A stretch of 64,000 bases of DNA from an uncultured Carboxylicivirga sp. Lineage in GTDB: Bacteria; Bacteroidota; Bacteroidia; Bacteroidales; Marinilabiliaceae. The stretch covers positions 868,001 to 932,000 of the forward strand of contig NZ_OY771430.1 in NCBI RefSeq assembly GCF_963674565.1. Reading direction: 5' to 3'. The notes under the pieces were generated by a model, which searched no databases, was not told the origin of the DNA, and saw nothing but the letters and a program-made list of their open reading frames with translations. A program made the translations under genes and the position numbers. Shown here piece by piece: positions 61,830-64,000 of the stretch (position 1 is the stretch's first letter; the number at the start of each line of letters is the position of its first letter).

Positions 61830-62768
61830 ATGAAAACTAAATTAATTATGGGGTTTGTAGCATTAGCTATAGTTGCCGTATCGACAACAACCCATGCGCA
61901 ACGAAGACAAGGTAATAATAGACAGGATTGTATTTTACAAGACGATTTAACTCAAGAACAAAAAGATAAGCTGGATGAATTAAGAGTTGAGTTTTACAAG
62001 CAAACTCAGGCTGACCACAATCAATTAAATGAATTAATGGCAAAAAAACATACTTTGGAAACAACAAATCCGGTTGACAAAAAGGCATTGTATGATTGTC
62101 TGGCTTCAATAAATTCAATTCAGACAAAGTTGCAAAAAGAAAGAGTGAGACATTTTCAGGATGTTAAAGCAAATATGACTGACGAGCAGGTTATTGTATT
62201 TGATTCCCGTAATAAAGGAGGCATGCACCAAGGTGGACAAAGACTGGGCCAGAATGGTAGAGGTTATGGAAATGGACAAGGCTTTGGTAAAGGACAGGGA
62301 AAAGGATTAGCCTGCACTCAACCTGGTCAGGGATATGGCCAAGGTCAAGGAAAACGTGGTGATGGACAAAGATTAGGAAGAGGCCAGGGTCAGAGAGGAA
62401 GAGGTTATGGTGATGGTCAGGGTCTTGGTAAAGGACAAGGAAATGGCAAAGGACTTTATTCATTAGATTTAACTGATGCACAGAAGGAATTTATGGACAA
62501 GTCACGACTACAAATGTTAGAGAAAGAGCAAGGTCTTAAAAACAAACTTAATGAACTGGATGCTCAGTTGAAGACTAAAACAACTGGTAAGAATATTGAC
62601 CTAAAACAAGTTGACAAGTTGATTAATGAACAATCTGAAGTTAGATTGCAAATGGCGCAAATTAAAGCTGATCACAGAATGGAAGTGAGAAGTCAACTTA
62701 CCGATGAACAAAAAATTGCATTTGATAGCAGGCCTCTGGGTGGAAGAGGAAGACATGGAAGATTCTAG
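61830..62768 (+). CDS. Exported protein with two Spy-like domains around a Gly/Gln-rich linker
   Basis: A 312-residue protein with a signal peptide (LIMGFVALAIVAVSTTTHAQ). Two similar helical units occupy about 30-130 and 210-300. Each begins with a Spy-like L-T-x-x-Q motif (DDLTQEQKDKLDELR; LDLTDAQKEFMDKS) and ends with VKANMTDEQVIVFDSR or VRSQLTDEQKIAFDSR. Between them lies a linker of about 70 residues made of GQG, GYG, GKG and RGQG units. The protein ends in a short basic tail (RGRHGRF). It looks like an internal duplication of a Spy unit. It follows the previous gene by 102 bp. A periplasmic chaperone or metal role is inferred. Confidence 0.75.
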   Translation: MKTKLIMGFVALAIVAVSTTTHAQRRQGNNRQDCILQDDLTQEQKDKLDELRVEFYKQTQADHNQLNELMAKKHTLETTNPVDKKALYDCLASINSIQTKLQKERVRHFQDVKANMTDEQVIVFDSRNKGGMHQGGQRLGQNGRGYGNGQGFGKGQGKGLACTQPGQGYGQGQGKRGDGQRLGRGQGQRGRGYGDGQGLGKGQGNGKGLYSLDLTDAQKEFMDKSRLQMLEKEQGLKNKLNELDAQLKTKTTGKNIDLKQVDKLINEQSEVRLQMAQIKADHRMEVRSQLTDEQKIAFDSRPLGGRGRHGRF

Positions 62769-62787
62769 ATTTGTTTAATAAATTGGT

Positions 62788-62831
62788 AAAAGAGCTGTCT
62801 GTATACGTAACAGGCAGCTCTTTCTTATTTT
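62788..62831 (+). terminator. Terminator after the sigma/Spy operon
   Basis: AAAGAGCTGTCTGT (62788-62801) pairs with ACAGGCAGCTCTTT (62810-62823) with one T-G pair, followed by T-rich sequence. Confidence 0.85.
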
Positions 62832-62896
62832 TTAGTCGTTACTTTTAAAAAATTTAAAAAATAAAAAAAATAGCATTTTAAGCGAAGGAATGAAAG

Positions 62897-62916
62897 TTAT
62901 TGTGACGTCATAATAA
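62897..62916. promoter_or_regulatory. 20-bp near-perfect palindrome with TGACGTCA core
   Basis: TTATTGTGACGTCATAATAA is palindromic at nine of ten base pairs. It lies 150 bp upstream of the ABC transporter gene, in a gap of 300 bp. A related dyad lies at 60840 in the sigma operon. It is a strong candidate operator. Confidence 0.5.
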
Positions 62917-62932
62917 CAGCGATTGTCCTGAA

Positions 62933-62948
62933 TGTTCGTTTACGAACA
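62933..62948. promoter_or_regulatory. Second operator-like palindrome upstream of the ABC transporter
   Basis: TGTTCGT and ACGAACA flank a TT centre (62933-62948), giving perfect 7-bp arms. It begins 16 bp after the TGACGTCA palindrome. Confidence 0.5.
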
Positions 62949-63068
62949 GACTGTATCAAAATCGTACACCTTTTTAAGTAAAAAATATAATTAAATTACA
63001 GTATATTAATGTGCTATAATGTGTAGTACGTTTTTTGTTATTAAAAAGGATACCTAAATCAAAAAGCC

Positions 63069-63959
63069 TTGAAGATAGAAATCAAAGATCTGAGTCAGGT
63101 ATATAAAAATGACTTCAGAGCCCTTAACCGAGTTGACCTAGAAATTAATTCCGGAATGTTTGGACTGTTGGGACCCAACGGAGCCGGAAAATCAACATTA
63201 ATGAGAATACTGGTAACCTTGCAAAAACCTACCCATGGCGAGGTGTTTGTAAATGGTAAACCATTGTCTAAGAACCGTCAGGAAGTTCGTTCATACCTGG
63301 GTTACTTACCACAGGATTTTCGTTTTTTTGCAAAGTTAAGAACCTGGGAATTTCTTGACTATGCAGCATCTCTGGCCGGAATAAAGAATAAAAAGCAACG
63401 TTTATCTGCAGTGGATGATTTATTGGAGCAGGTTGGGTTGTTTGATGTACGAAATCGTTTTGCCAATAAATTATCAGGTGGTATGAAACGAAGGCTGGGT
63501 ATTGCTCAGGCATTGATTGGTGATCCGAAAATTATCATTGTTGATGAGCCAACAACGGGGCTTGATCCGGAAGAAAGAATCCGGTTTCGTAATATTCTCT
63601 CAAACCTGAGTCAAAAAGAAGTTATTATTATACTGTCCACCCATATTGTAGGTGATATTTCTTCAACATGTAGTCAAATGGCTTTGCTAAATGCCGGTGA
63701 AGTACATTTTAACGGTTCTCCTGAAGATTTCGTGAAAAAGAGTGAAGGTCATGTCTTCAAAACTTCCGTCACTTTTGATGAAATGAAACATATCAGTGAA
63801 GCTTATCCGGTTATTACTTCTATTCCCGATCCCGCAGGTTATGAAGTTGAATTTGTAGCAGATAAGCTGAATGGATGGAAGGCAACTGAGGTGCAGCCAA
63901 ACCTTGAGCATGCCTATGTTTATTTTATGGAATACCTTGCCAAAACCCAAAAAGATTAA
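63069..63959 (+). CDS. ABC transporter ATP-binding protein
   Basis: A 296-residue ATPase of an ABC-2 type exporter. Walker A GLLGPNGAGKSTLMRIL is near residue 34, the Q-loop YLPQDFRFF near 80, signature LSGGMKRRLGIAQAL near 138, Walker B IIIVDEPTTGLDPEERIRF near 158, and the switch His in ILSTHIV. The C-terminal 80 residues are an extra domain common in this type. The start is TTG at 63069, since no ATG or GTG lies between the upstream sequence and the first conserved residues (LKIEIKDLSQVYKNDF, read with initial Met). It follows two palindromes and precedes a membrane gene by 2 bp. The substrate is unknown. Confidence 0.92.
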   Translation: MKIEIKDLSQVYKNDFRALNRVDLEINSGMFGLLGPNGAGKSTLMRILVTLQKPTHGEVFVNGKPLSKNRQEVRSYLGYLPQDFRFFAKLRTWEFLDYAASLAGIKNKKQRLSAVDDLLEQVGLFDVRNRFANKLSGGMKRRLGIAQALIGDPKIIIVDEPTTGLDPEERIRFRNILSNLSQKEVIIILSTHIVGDISSTCSQMALLNAGEVHFNGSPEDFVKKSEGHVFKTSVTFDEMKHISEAYPVITSIPDPAGYEVEFVADKLNGWKATEVQPNLEHAYVYFMEYLAKTQKD

Positions 63960-63961
63960 AC

Positions 63962-64000
63962 ATGATTTCATTATTTAATGTCAGAACCATAGCTCGTTTT
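63962..64000 (+). CDS. Start of a probable ABC permease gene (partial)
   Basis: An ATG at 63962, 2 bp after the ATPase stop, opens a frame reading MISLFNVRTIARF up to the window edge. ABC-2 exporters usually have the membrane subunit directly after the ATPase, and this N terminus is typical of such proteins. Only thirteen residues are visible, so the product is inferred from context. Confidence 0.5.
   Translation, partial: MISLFNVRTIARF

Noticed and set aside
62260..62460. DNA-level tandem repeat or CRISPR-like array
   Set aside because: The repetition is of short Gly/Gln codons in a coding region, with irregular units and no constant repeat-spacer pattern.
61867..62481. Minus-strand frames within the Gly/Gln-rich Spy-like gene
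   Set aside because: They arise from the repeated GGN/CAG codons read in reverse and give His/Leu-rich chains without a start region.

Overview
The window is chromosomal DNA from a member of the Bacteroidota, most likely a marine or sediment facultative anaerobe of the Marinilabiliales type (inference; no rRNA is present). The grounds are low GC with short intergenic spaces, many promoters with the Bacteroidota -7 box TAnnTTTG, few Shine-Dalgarno sequences, and typical families: SiaB/SiaC, dipeptidyl peptidase IV, PPi-type phosphofructokinases, serC-serA-DUF1015, and an Omp85-like barrel. There is no phage, insertion sequence, CRISPR array, tRNA or rRNA. It reads as a core-like chromosome with several metabolic islands.

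Layout. 1-9559 (minus strand) is an assimilatory nitrate operon: NarK-type transporter, a nitrate reductase fused to its own NAD(P)H-reductase module, a rubredoxin-tailed protein resembling half of a nitrite reductase, moaA-moaD-moaE for molybdopterin, and nirB, which carries a one-base frameshift and runs off the left edge. A 440-bp regulatory gap with dyads and REP-like hairpins separates it from 9999-13643 (minus), a 5-oxoprolinase operon (pxpA-pxpB-pxpC) led by an Nramp-fold transporter that lacks the metal-binding residues. 13795-15631 holds a sialidase-like lipoprotein and a convergent exported protein. 15857-22293 (plus) holds guaA, an S41 protease, pnuC, a nicotinamide riboside kinase-like gene, cysE and a SiaB-SiaC phospho-switch.

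22337-25925 (minus) has a large ABC transporter with extra N-terminal domains and a small exported protein that has a paralog at 47878. Next come DPP IV, an Omp85-like outer-membrane protein and clpB. 33449-38703 (plus) is a compact citrate lyase operon, citD-citE-citF-citXG-citC, ending in a terminator shared with a divergently placed Hpt-STAS pair. 40044-46698 (plus) has gcvT, serC, serA, DUF1015, a YggS-type PLP protein and a dihydroorotate dehydrogenase-like enzyme, mostly separated by strong terminators.

The right part (46937-64000) has a lipoprotein and the second small exported paralog, uvrA with a half-lost zinc finger, an ECF sigma factor with a small follower gene, a glycosyltransferase, two PPi-type phosphofructokinases facing away from each other, an Fe-S type Rrf2 regulator, rsmE, a periplasmic-sensing histidine kinase, an ECF sigma/membrane protein/Spy-like envelope-stress operon, and the start of an ABC exporter operon with two operator-like palindromes.

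Points most worth following: the Nramp-like protein that has lost its metal ligands and sits with 5-oxoprolinase; the unusual electron-transfer proteins of the nitrate operon; the paired PPi-phosphofructokinases; the paralogous small exported proteins; and the repeated TGACGTCA-type dyads of the sigma/Spy/ABC region. No wholly unprecedented multi-gene system could be shown from sequence alone.
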